Below, in pieces: positions 1 through 10,700 of a stretch of DNA of 18,687 nucleotides. The notes beneath the pieces were generated by a model that saw nothing but the letters and a program-made list of their open reading frames with translations, was not told the DNA's origin and did not search any database. This DNA is from Chloromonas sp. AAM2 (Eukaryota; Chlorophyta; Chlorophyceae; Chlamydomonadales; Chlamydomonadaceae): positions 1 to 18,687 of the forward strand of contig QAXH01005142.1 in NCBI GenBank assembly GCA_004335635.1, in the 5' to 3' direction. Position 1 is the stretch's first letter, and each line of letters opens with the position of its first letter. Position numbers and translations under genes: made by a program.

Positions 1-515
1 CTAGGCATCGTGTTGGGTGGTACTTGCAGGGGCGGTGGTGGTGGGGGCGACCAGACCGGTCTGCCGGGTCTGCCTCTGGGCATCATGCTGGGTGGTGGAG
101 ATGATGGCCATGGTGGGGTCCAAGCGGGGCGGTCGGGCCAGCCAGCTGCGGGTTGGGGGCTGGACGGCCGGGCCCCGGGTGGAGGCACCGAGCTACCATA
201 CAGTGGTGGGGGTGGGGCGGCATTGTAGGCAGGCGGGCATGGGGGGCATGGGGGGCAGGGCGGGGCCACGGCAGGGGGAGGAAAATCTTTCGTCCCGATG
301 TCACCAGCCGGTGGCAATGGTGGCATGGTGGGAAAATCCGGCCGGGGTGGTGGCGGGCGCGGGCTGGGCGGCGGTGGAGGCGTTGGGGGCGAGGGCTGAG
401 TGCCATGGTACGGGGTGTTTATGAAGAAAGCACACTGGTAGTAGTCCTCATAGCTAGGGTCGCAGAACACCCCCTGGGTGTCAGGGTCTATTTCGGGGCT
501 CAGAATCACACCACC
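1..515 (-). CDS. Proline-rich exon of an unrecognised gene (runs off left edge)
   Basis: Read on the minus strand from 515 to 1, the frame is open for 171 codons with no stop. It starts after a plausible acceptor (CTGTGCACACAG) with GGVILSPEIDPDTQGVFCDP, then SYEDYYQCAFFINTPYHG, then a long stretch with PPPPPSPRPPPP, PPCPPCPPCPP, PPPPLYGSSVPPP and WSPPPPPPLQVPP. Such Cys-bearing domains joined to Pro-rich linkers are common in algal wall and matrix proteins, but a nuclear Pro-rich protein is also possible. I do not recognise the family. No start or stop codon is visible; the plus-strand frames here are G-rich shadows. Confidence 0.6.
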
Positions 516-824
516 CTGTGTGCACAGGCAGTCAGACAGGCAAAACTATGACCTGGGCAACGGTCAGAGCATGAGCTCTGTCTGACTTGACCATCTGCTC
601 TGTGCCCAGCCCTTAGCGTGTGGGACATGCGTAGCTAACGTAAGGCATGCCATAGCCATGCCATTGTTAACTTTCTCGTTGGTTGCTGAGCCACCTGCCC
701 TAACCTTCGCTTGAGCAGGAATGCAGGGCCTCCCGTGCTGTACGTTGCACGTGCCCATGCACAGACACTGCCACAGTGTGTGGTCATGCAAACTAGGGTA
801 TGTGAGGCACCCCATGCGACGCAC

Positions 825-902
825 CTGCACTCTGCATGCATCTGCTATGGACTGTAACATGGACTGGCACCCCACCCGCAGGGTATCGCTGGCTTGCACT
901 TC
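825..902 (-). CDS. Proposed 26-codon exon of the proline-rich gene
   Basis: On the minus strand an acceptor ACCATTTGCAG is followed by EVQASDTLRVGCQSMLQSIA then DACRVQ and a donor CAG|GTGCGT. Both ends are phase 0, matching the exon at 515 downstream and the proposed exon ending at 1157 upstream. No homology is recognised, so the support is splice sites, phase and open frame. Confidence 0.42.
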
Positions 903-1156
903 CTGCAAATGGTCACACCCATGTTTAGCATCACGTCAGTCATACGGATAACCCTCGTATCCAAGGGCACAGGTGATGATATCCTGTCAGGTACATGCAT
1001 GAAAAGGATGTGAGACGCATGCACGCACGCATGCATGCATGCATTAGTAATGGGCACGACGCGTGAATCCGTCTGGAAAATCATGCAACCATGTAAGTGC
1101 ATGTGGGCGTGCATGGGCTGCTGATGCTGTTGGGAGCCCTGGTCCATTTCACGTAC

Positions 1157-1308
1157 GTTGCAGGTGAGCCATCTGAAGCCTGCTGGTTGGTCGTTCCACT
1201 GCTCGGCACGATAAATCTTCCCACCAGGTACTGCAAGGCGAGTAGTCATGTTCATGTGAGACTTCTTGGTAGGTGCCAAGGTGCCGTAGGCGTCCAAGGA
1301 GCTGGAAG
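1157..1308 (-). CDS. Proposed upstream exon of the proline-rich gene
   Basis: Minus-strand frame with SLDAYGTLAPTKK, then LAVPGGKIYRAEQWNDQPAG and FRWLTCN, ending at a consensus donor AAC|GTACGT in phase 0. The 5' boundary is uncertain: acceptors at 1309 and 1302 are both possible, and an in-frame TGA at 1325-1327 limits the exon. The protein is not recognised. Confidence 0.38.
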
Positions 1309-2839
1309 CTGAAGGTTCCACAGCTCACCTTCTACATAATTGCCGTTTACAGAATGAGTTGCGAGCGCAAAGAGAAGCGCGTATGCCGCCCAAAGCATTT
1401 GATGTGAAGCATTCGCCGTATCGAAGTTTGAAGGGGCAGGTCATTGCAGCCTGCTGGGTTTGCTGGCACCAAACATCATCAACAGTCAGCCCTTCAGCTG
1501 CTTTAGAGCGTGTAGAAGATTATTGGTTGCGGTGGGATCCGCAGAATCGCCGTTCTGCCCCTAAACTGCGGGGCGGGTAGCATAGTAGTAGTTGCAGGCA
1601 CCAGCACGAGCATCAGCAACAGCCAGGATCCGATTGCTGGCGCGCTAAGGACATTGCACGTTTCTGACGGTTGGTTTTGTGGCGGAATGCCAATGGCGTG
1701 CTGGGGCGTTTGCGCTTTCTGGATCTTGCTTACTCCACTATATGGATTGCGGCCAGCTTGATGACCCCTGGGCACCCAAGCGTGAGCCACTTGATGCCGG
1801 CACGTGCCAACAGCAGTAGGAGACGCAGATGTCACTGCATAGGAGGTCGCTGCATCACTTCTATTCATTGTTGAGGTGAATACCAGGAGTCAGTTTTGTT
1901 CAAATCTGCTGTGGTCCCCGCCACAGCGAGCTGGACGTCTCTACGCGCAGCAGCAACCGCTCTAACACGTCTCATGATGTAGTAGGGCGTGCTTCAGCAT
2001 GTTTCTTGTGCCAACTTGAACAGGCGCGGCTTGATAGAAGCAGTTGGTGATTTTCTCATTTCAAATTCTGCAAGCCGCCATAGCCGCCGTTGCGAACACG
2101 TCGAGGCCGATCGGCAAGTAGGTCATCAATGACCAGAAGCCTGTGTACACTTCTGATGTGCCAACCCATGCTGCACAAAGCACGTAGCAGGGCCTCGAGT
2201 ACAATGCAAAGCGAATCGTGATAGGTAATCAAAGCACATCGAAAAGATTTCTGTTGGACTCTGCTCAATCAGCAAATTCGTGAGAACGCTGTGTGTCCCG
2301 CTACAGGACTGCAGCATGTGATAACGCCAGCACGTCTTGTACATTCATCAAGGTTGTTCATTTGGACTTCGTCTCATAAAGGGCTGCCTGGGGTGCACTG
2401 GGTTCTGCATGGACACTTTAGCAACGCAATGCCAATGCAATGCCGTTTCTCTATCTCAGGATTTGTATATATAGTCAAATGCCGTCACATTAAATGCTGT
2501 CCTAAAATGCATCGACAAACCTGCCAAACAGTCCTAATCAATACACAGACTACATCAGGGGGTCCACATGCACCGAGCGCAAACGCTAGCAAGCCATGCA
2601 AGAAACGAGGTTGGATACAGACAGGATTCATACAGTTCTTAAGATCAAATCTGTATCTTAACACCAAGCCGTCAAAGGGGTGCCACAGGCAGTTCAGCCA
2701 GGGGATTGAGTTCGCCGTCATCCCCCAATGCTTATTCCTATTTGAGGTTTACTGCTAGTACACCATCTTGTGTGACTGAAGTACTGCAAACTGGCTTGAC
2801 GCTACGTCGGACAAGTACCCCCCTTTGATTCTGCTGTAA

Positions 2840-2961
2840 ATCAACTGAAACTCTACCAGGTTGATTCAATATAGTGATCAACTGGAATGAACCTGGTTGG
2901 ATCAACTGACAGATGAAACAACAGACAATCAACCTTGGATGTATCAACTGAGATTCAACTG
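2840..2961. repeat. Cluster of ATCAACTG words
   Basis: ATCAACTG occurs at 2840, 2877, 2901 and 2943, with TCAACTG at 2955 and two related pieces, ACCAGGTTGATTCAA and ACCTGGTTGGATCAA, between them. The cluster abuts the long inverted repeat, whose outer ends are CAACTG and CAGTTG. Confidence 0.75.
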
Positions 2962-3050
2962 TTACTCGTGCACTGAAACCTTGTAGTGCGATGGTCTTCT
3001 AGGCTAGAAGACCATCGCACTACAAGGTTTCAGTGCACGAGTAACAGTTG
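2956..3050. repeat. Perfect 47-bp inverted repeat with a 1-nt loop
   Basis: The left arm 2956-3002 and the right arm 3004-3050 are exact reverse complements with only G3003 between them. The match stops sharply at both outer ends (T2955 against T3051). No coding role is apparent. Confidence 0.97.
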
Positions 3051-3204
3051 TTTTTGCACCATCAAGCTCTCCAGCAAAAAAAGATTAATGCCAGTTCTGG
3101 GACAAGTTCCTGGGAATACCGCCAGGAACTGGTGCAGACGACTTCATGCAATGACCAAGGGAATTTCTGAATACACACGGCATGGTTGAGCGAGATTGTG
3201 CAGT

Positions 3205-3244
3205 CAGTGCAATTTGCTTGCTAGCAGTGCAATTTGCTTACTCG
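3205..3244. repeat. 20-bp direct duplication
   Basis: CAGTGCAATTTGCTT occurs twice at 20-bp spacing, each copy followed by five differing bases. Confidence 0.85.
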
Positions 3245-4591
3245 CTGGGTACGCCCTTTCCTCAGTTGCTTGTCCTCCGCTTCACGTAACCTTGGTACCA
3301 GACGACATGCCACAGTACGGCAGCAGCTTGTCTTCCGTTTTGGGAACCTGGTACGATTCAAGAACCATTGGCACCTAATCTAGCCCCAAGTCCGTCAGCT
3401 TGGTCCTATCAGCCAACTGCCCATGCGGCACGGCTGGTAACCCTGTCCCTCCTTTTGCGTGTTTCCAAGCACAGCAACTGTCAATGCGAAACGTCTGGCT
3501 GGAGTGCTTGGCCGGGAAACGAGCTTGCACACAGGCACTGCATGACTGTGCATCAGGTAAAAAGAAAGAAAGGGGACGCCGGTCGGCGTAAGTAAGGAGG
3601 CCGGGTGGTTAAGCCCAACACCCATGCAACTGCATCAGGTATGATTGGCAATCAGGGAGAAGCTAATTCCAGGTGAGAGCGTGTGGCAAAGCAGGCAAGC
3701 AACACAGCAGGTCATCAACTGAATGCAGACCTAACAGCATCTAGACTCTAGACTGTAGAGCTAGCCCAGCCAGTAGGTCAGTCGGACCTCCAGCGCATCT
3801 GTGCGTTGCTCGTTGCTTTACAGGGGGGAAATTCAGATAAGGGCGCATTGTGTTGTCCTTCTGCCCCAACAATGAGAGCTTATCATCATATGTCAGCAGG
3901 TTGCAAGTGCCATGCCCACAACAAGGAACACAGGGAAACAGGACAAGGAAACGTTACATGACAGCAGTCCAGCACGTCGCCCTTCCTCTGTGAAAAAACA
4001 GGAGGTTAAGGTGTTGGGCACACTTTAATTCAGGGCCATTGCCACTGAGAGTTGTCAGTAACCCTGATGAATTAGCTATGAAGCGGGGTCGTTCAAATCT
4101 GAAATCTGAGTTGAGGAGGCAGTCAAAGGCAATGTAATGGATAGGTAGACGCGGGGGGTGGCCCATGGTGTGGCCCTGAACACACCCTGACGGTACAGGG
4201 TCTCTGCCCCTCCATAATGGCAGGCTATACCTGATGACTCATGTGCTTCATGCCACGTCCTATCATACAATTGGTGTAGCTGTTGACTGCACTGCGAACC
4301 ACTCGTTGATTAGCCATGCCACGTCATAGATACGCGATCGGATCCACCGGCTGCTTACTGGCACCTGCCCTGGCAGCGCAGCTCAAGAGGGATTCTTGCG
4401 CTTGTATGACTTCCTGACATTGCCATTGCAAATGGCCTGTGAAACCCTCAGTAACGGTCAACCATTTCTGGGGGATCGCTGTCGTGTACCTCGGACGCGC
4501 TGTCAATCACCGACTGCGTGCATTATCCACTGATTACCAACCATCGCCTTTGAAATAGTTTGCCAGTGCAACTGAAGCATTCACCTCAGCC

Positions 4592-4790
4592 ATGCAGCGA
4601 GGCCTGCATCGCCACCTGGGGAGAACGGCACCAAATGCGTGGACCACTCCAGCAGTGCGGCCAGTCCCCGTGCCTTCCATTCGCAGCCAAGGCAGTGGAC
4701 GCAATGTCTCCAGACGTGCCACATCGTCTAAACAGCCCGTTAGCATGGTGACTGCCGGTGAACTCGCCAGTCAGGAGTGGTTCTACTCTG
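4592..4790 (+). CDS. ABC1K3: Proposed exon 1 of the ABC1K gene (transit-peptide-like)
   Basis: Opens with ATG at 4592 and ends at a strong donor, CTG|GTGAGC, in phase 1. The 66 residues start MQRGLHRHLGR and are rich in Arg, Ser, Thr, Ala and Pro with almost no acid residues in the first 50, as in algal chloroplast transit peptides. The phase fits the next proposed exon. The open frame runs on to 5200, but the continuation looks non-coding. Transit peptides are not conserved, so this rests on composition and splice phase only; the real first exon could lie elsewhere upstream. Confidence 0.38.
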
Positions 4791-7700
4791 GTGAGCCATA
4801 TGGTCAAGAGAAGCAGTGTGGCATCAATTGCCAGCCAGGTATGCAAATGGCTGACACGTGTGCCTTTCCTGTGCCTTGCCTGCATGCAGAATCAGGACAG
4901 AAGGGCTGGGTAAGCAAATTGTGTGCTGCAGCATGCACTGTTGCCAGTTCAGGAACTGCAGCCAACGCATTGGTATTTAGACGTGGCAGACCAGCATCAC
5001 ACGCCCCTGCACCACTTCAGTCATGCGGTTGCGGTTCAACAGAACCAATGGGACAAACACAGGCATCACACTCGCATATTGGACGGGGTCTGCAGCCGTT
5101 GTACTCGCCGTTGGCCTTCATATGGCCGTGCAGCATGACAGCCGGCAGTTTGCACACTGTGATGTCCCACTGGGCAACAGCACGCACTCACCCACTGTGA
5201 CGTGACAGCCCACATGCATGTGCGGGCTGGCTGTCACCATGCAGGTGGAAGCGATGGAGTTAAACACTTTGTCGCCAGAGATGCCACAGCTGCTCAGAGA
5301 AATGGGTGAGTCTAGGGTTGTGTGGCGCATGCACTTGAACCACACCTGCTGTTACGTGTCACACGGTGATCCTTCAGGCATCCATTTACCAAGCTTACCA
5401 GAATTCAGGGCAAAATGGCAAAAGGGCTCCGTGACTGAAGCTGGCGGCAGTAGCGGCACAACATAATGCCCCGCAACACTTCAAGCCAGCTGCCCTGGTT
5501 GATGCTTTTGGCTACATTGGCAGTATGGCCGTGCAACAGCAACTCGTACACCACATCACATGTGGCATCCTCCCTGCTGGTTTCAATGCATTTCCAGCCA
5601 CAGGCCCAACAGACTCAGGCTGCTGCGTGTCCATGTCTTTTTGAAATTCTATCCCTAACCCTAACCCATATAAGCCCAACCTGACCCTAACCCTCAGCTC
5701 TGCTGCTCATGCACTTTCCCAGGCATCAAGTACGACCCTGACCGTCTGGCGGCTGTGCTGTCGGACAAGTGGCCCCAGGTCTACGGCCGGGCGCTGCAAG
5801 TGGCCACGCTACTGGGCACGTGGATAGCGGGTGTGGCCCAGGTGTGTGCATGTGCTGTCTGCCTTGGGCAGTGTACATGGGCAGTGTACATGCGTCGTGC
5901 AGGTGTGTGCATGCGTGTGTCGTTTGACATCGGGAGCGCCTTCTCACCCTATGGGATGCAATAACGCACAGCAAACAAGCAGGAGTCTCAGCTGTAGCAA
6001 GCTCTTGCACAAAGCCATCACCAGCCTCGGGGGGGAGGGGTGTCTCTCACGCCACAAGACAAGGGTTCCAGATGTATGCTGCTCTTGACTACTTGGTCAA
6101 TGCAAGTTGGCCAACGTATCGTTGATGTACCTCTACATGATGTACCTCTACATGATGTACCTCTACATGTTGGGTTACCCTTACATCCTGTCTCTACAAG
6201 GACACTTGCTCCTGATGCCTTGTACACTTGCGTCTGATCATTGCCCTGTCATGTGGGCTGCATGGTTCAGGACGCTGCGCTGGGTCAGCTGGAGTCCAAC
6301 CAGTTGGAGCGGGCGGTGCAGCTGCGCAAGCTGCTGGGCAAGCTGGGAGCCAGCTTCGTGAAGATTGGGCAAGTGAGTGATCAGCTGCGAAACCACAGGA
6401 AGCGAAAAGCTGCGCAGTAATGATGATGATGATAATGACGGGGCTCATTGAGACGACACATGCTGAGGAGGTAACTTGGACAGGCAAGGGGTGCAGCACA
6501 ACAGACACATCTGGTCATTCAGCACTGGGCTGAATTTCTGGCACCGAGCCAGATGGCCAGGGTGGTTTTGGTTGGGGCTCTGGCATTGGGCGGGGTAGCC
6601 AGAGTGCTTGAATGGTGCTGTTTGGGGGCTGGGCGGCTAAAGTGTTTCAGGCCTGGCAAACAAGCACATCATTGGCTGCTGGTTGGTTAGGTGCTTGCCC
6701 TGTACAACTTTCTTCCTGACTACTGATTTCCCGCATTGTGCGCCTCTTCCCAGGCGTTGTCCTCGCGGCCCGACCTGCTGCCCAAGGTCTACCTGGACAC
6801 GCTGGCGGACCTGCAGGACAGGCTGCCCTCGTTCCCCACGGAAATAGCACGCACGGGTGAGGGGGAGAATGGCAGGAAGCAAACCTTGGTGTGGCAAAGG
6901 CCGGCGGTCCAGCTGCCTGTGCGTCTGCCTTCACTGGATGAATGGGAGGCCTTCATTGGAAGAACAGCGCCCCAGTTGCCCATGCTTCCACGCTGGCCCT
7001 GATGATATCACTGCTCTGTGTAGTGCGTACGTGCAGTTTGTACTGAGGTGTGTGACGAGCTATCGACCAATAACTTGGCGCTGCTCGCGTGTGTCTGCGT
7101 GCAGTGATTGAGAATGAACTGGGCCGGTCGGTGGATGAGATGTTCTCTGCTTTCACGGAGGAGCCTGTGGCGGCGGCCAGCCTGGGACAGGTGTGTGCGT
7201 GTGTGTGTGGGGGGAGGGGAAGGGGTGGCATCGTCCTCTTCAGTGACCTTCAGGCGTGGCAGGTACTGACTGTCAGCCTCCTGATGGGATGGGTGGATCA
7301 TCGGAGTCTTCGGTAGGCTTGTCCAGGTGGTATGCAATGTCAGGCAGCTGCACACACACGGTGTGACGGACGTGCAGGGGTTGATGTGACTCATCATAAC
7401 TGTGTGGGCGTGTGGACGTGTGCGTGTGGGCACGCGTGTGGGCGTGTGTGGGCGGGAGGGGAAGGGGGAGGGTTGTCAGAAGCGATCTTTAAGTGTGGGG
7501 AAGGAGGGAGGGCTGCATGGACCTGTTTGGTTGCCTGGTCCAAGTGGTCGTTGGCCTATGCAGGCATTTGCACATGCATACACACACAGCCGTGGGTTGA
7601 ACCATGAGAAGCTATGTAATGATGGTGACACACACAGTGTGACTGACCTGTGTGCTGTCACAAGGACTGGGCCTGTCGTAAGGCCTGAACCAACATGATT

Positions 7701-10700
7701 GTCAATGGCAGTTGCTCTGTCAGCTGCATCACTGCAAACGTATCTGTGTGCGACTCCGTCCCCCCCTGACCCACTTCACCCGATTTATAAATGCAATTCA
7801 CTTTCCCTCTCACTTGATTTCTTCTTCGCTTGGGTACATTGTGCGCAGGTGTACCGTGCCACGGTGCGGGCCACGGGCGAGGAGGTGGCCGTCAAGGTGC
7901 AGCGCCCGTCCATAGGAGAGAACATAGCCGTCGACATGCTGCTCCTGCGGCGCCTGATGGGGGCAGTGGATAAGAGCGCGCTGCCGGCGTTGGGCATCTC
8001 ACAGGTGATGATCTCTGTGGCTTTGAATTGTTTTCTGACTGGATTTTTATTGCCTTCTTAGTTTCGTTTTATGACAGGGATTTTAGCACCAGCAGTCCTT
8101 TGCAGTGCCAGTTGTGTATGGATCATCTTCTGTTTGGCTTGTCGGACGCCGCAGATGTAAACTGGCGCTCGCTCACCCACTCACTCACCCACCCACTCAC
8201 TCACTCACTCACCCATTCCCGCACTCACCCACTCTCTTTCATCTCTCACTCCCTCGCAGCCGCTAGTACCGCTGGTGGACGAGTTTGCTAGCAGGCTGTT
8301 TGCTGAGCTGGACTACATTGCGGTGAGGAACAGACACTGCATCACACTCGACACGCTTGTCAGGACCTGATAGTGAACCATCACACCACCTGTTCGTCTT
8401 CAAAGTTATGTGTTCCATGCCACTTTACTTTGCCTTGATGCATAGTTCAGCAAGAACTGCAACGCATTAGACATCAGTTCAGTAGGGTCCACTATGGTCT
8501 GCTAGCAAACCACAACACAGTTCAACACAGTACAACACAGTACAACACAGCACAACACAGTACAACAACACAACACAATACAACTCAGTATAACTCAGTA
8601 CAACACAGCACAACTCAGTACAACTCAGTAGGTGCCCGTGAGATTCTACTACTAGGATTTGCGACAGTGAACCACACTCGCCAGGGTCGGCTGGCAATCC
8701 AAACCCCTTGCCCTTGCCCTGTCAATGAAAGGCTCGCCTGTTTACGTTTGTAAGGCTTCTGTTGCCTTCACACTTCGTTATGCATTGATTCCCAAACCGT
8801 CCCAGCCTGATCCCACCAGTTCGCTCCCTGGATCTCCTTTCAGCAACTCGCCTCTTGTGTGCTGCACTGTGCTCTTTGGCTCCCAGGAGGGCCACAACGC
8901 CGAGCGTTTCCAGCAGTTGTACGGCCATGTGCCCCGTGTCCGCACCCCCGGCATCAAGTGGGACTACACCTCGCGAAGGGTCCTCACCATGGAGTGGATA
9001 GACGGAGTCAAGCTAACCAACAAAAAGGTAACGAAAAGTGATCAGGGAACCACTTGGGATGTGCACCGGTCCCAATACTGGTCACTGTTTGTGGAAGCAG
9101 GGGTATGCCATGTGCCATGATCCTGCCATTCGTGTAATAGTGAGGCGGTGGCACCCTCTCAGAATCCGTCAGATCCCGTTTCTTTGCTGGCTCACGGAGC
9201 CCCGGCACAGCACACCAGACTTGAAACCACGGCAGAGACGCAGCCATGGAGGATGGTTTACAATGTGTAAAGCGGCAAGTCTGGTAGAGGCTGTGCCGAG
9301 GCTGAGGAACCACGCACATGAGGGGGGTCACTTTTTGGGGACAGACTTGGGACTGTGTGATATGCAAGTGTTGGCAAAGGCGCAGGAACGTCGGCATCAA
9401 ATATGGAAGAATCTGAATCTGTAAAAATGTAGAACTAGATTTATGGGCATCTTGTCTGGATTATACCATCATTTTTCCGAGCGGTCCAACCACGCTGTTC
9501 AGCCCTTGAGGTGACTTTGATCGTGTTCAGCTCCACTTCTCTCTCTTCCGTGACCGACTGCTGTTTGTCAGTATTGTCGTTTCTACTCTTGTTTGCTGTC
9601 CTTCAGGCCATGGACGAGGCCCAGCTGAGTGTGGTGGACTTTGTTGACGTGGGCATTGAGTGCACCCTGCGGCAGCTGCTGGAGCACGGGTACTTCCATG
9701 CAGACCCGCACCCAGGTCAGAGCATGCCTATTCTGAAGCCCAGGCCCAATCGGAGCGCATAGGGCAGAGAATTGTCTGGAGCACACGTGACAAGCACTGC
9801 AGCTCATACACACTGTATGCTCACCGTAGCAATCTTTCAGGTTCTCGAAATTGCATTCTGCATTTTTAATATCTGGCACGAGTTGTTGCGAACATGACGT
9901 AACACTGTACCAACATGAAGTGTACGAAAACCAAGACTGTACCAAATACCTGTTGTCGATACAAGAGCTGTTGTACGCGCACGGGCTTCACCGCGGTCGG
10001 TTGTGCCTAGTCCCAATCAAGTAATCTATGGCCAACTCCACCAAAGAGCAGAAAGGCTTATCCACCGTAGTGTTCGTTCACGTGGCTTGCGCGAGGGCCT
10101 GGCTTGGCAAACTGTACTTCGGGTTTTGGCCACACAACGAAACGGTGGAGGCTGTATAATGACCCTGAACAAGCGCTAGTTGGCGGGCTGACACATTTCC
10201 TGCCTGTGCTGTCATGTGTGCATGCAGGCAACCTGCTCGCCACCCGATCTGGAGATCTGGTAGGTGGGGTGTGTGGCCTGCATGCCAGCCCTGCATAGAA
10301 CAGTGTCAAGCCATGTACTTGTTACAACAGAGCTGAGTAGACTGAGTAGACGTCACCCAGCTGCAGACTGAACCCAAGGGTGAACCAAACATGAAGTAAA
10401 CAAAAAAAGCTTCAAAAGCTTTGCTTTTGAAAGTGGGGAATGCAAAGCATACAAGTCCACAAACCAACATTCCATGGGCTTCAGATTGTGCAGGCATACA
10501 AAGCCCACACACATAATTATCAGTGCAGCAGCAGCTTTAGTGCGGATTGGTCCTGTCTTAATTCTAACAGAAACTCAAGTGTCGGCTCTGCCGGCTGCGT
10601 TTTGCAGGTTTACTTGGACTTTGGGATGATGAGTGAGGCGCCAGAGGTGAGGTGCTGGCCTGAGGGTATCAACTAGCCTTCTTGGTGTGTAGTCTGCCAT

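Larger units (their letters stand above)
1498..4591. other. About 3.1 kb without a supported gene
   Basis: Open frames here (for example 2291-2758 plus and 1503-1868 minus) have no recognisable domain and no linked exons. The stretch holds a 20-bp direct duplication at 3205-3244, the palindrome at 2956-3050, the ATCAACTG cluster and one copy of a dispersed repeat at about 3075-3105. The ABC1K promoter must lie in the right part if exon 1 is correct, but I see no clear TATA box. Confidence 0.6.

Noticed and set aside
83..406. Minus frame beginning MALSPRPQ
   Set aside because: Off-frame shadow of the proline-rich exon, which is open over the whole 515 bases and joins splice sites.
2291..2758. 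155-codon plus-strand open frame
   Set aside because: No recognisable family and no splice-linked neighbours; length is possible by chance in this composition.
4592..5200. Single 202-codon plus-strand open frame as a gene
   Set aside because: Only the first third has protein-like composition, and it ends at a strong donor; the rest looks like translated non-coding DNA.
7008..7433. 141-codon minus-strand open frame
   Set aside because: Antisense to a secure kinase exon and a GT-rich intron; the Thr/His-rich product follows from the simple repeats.
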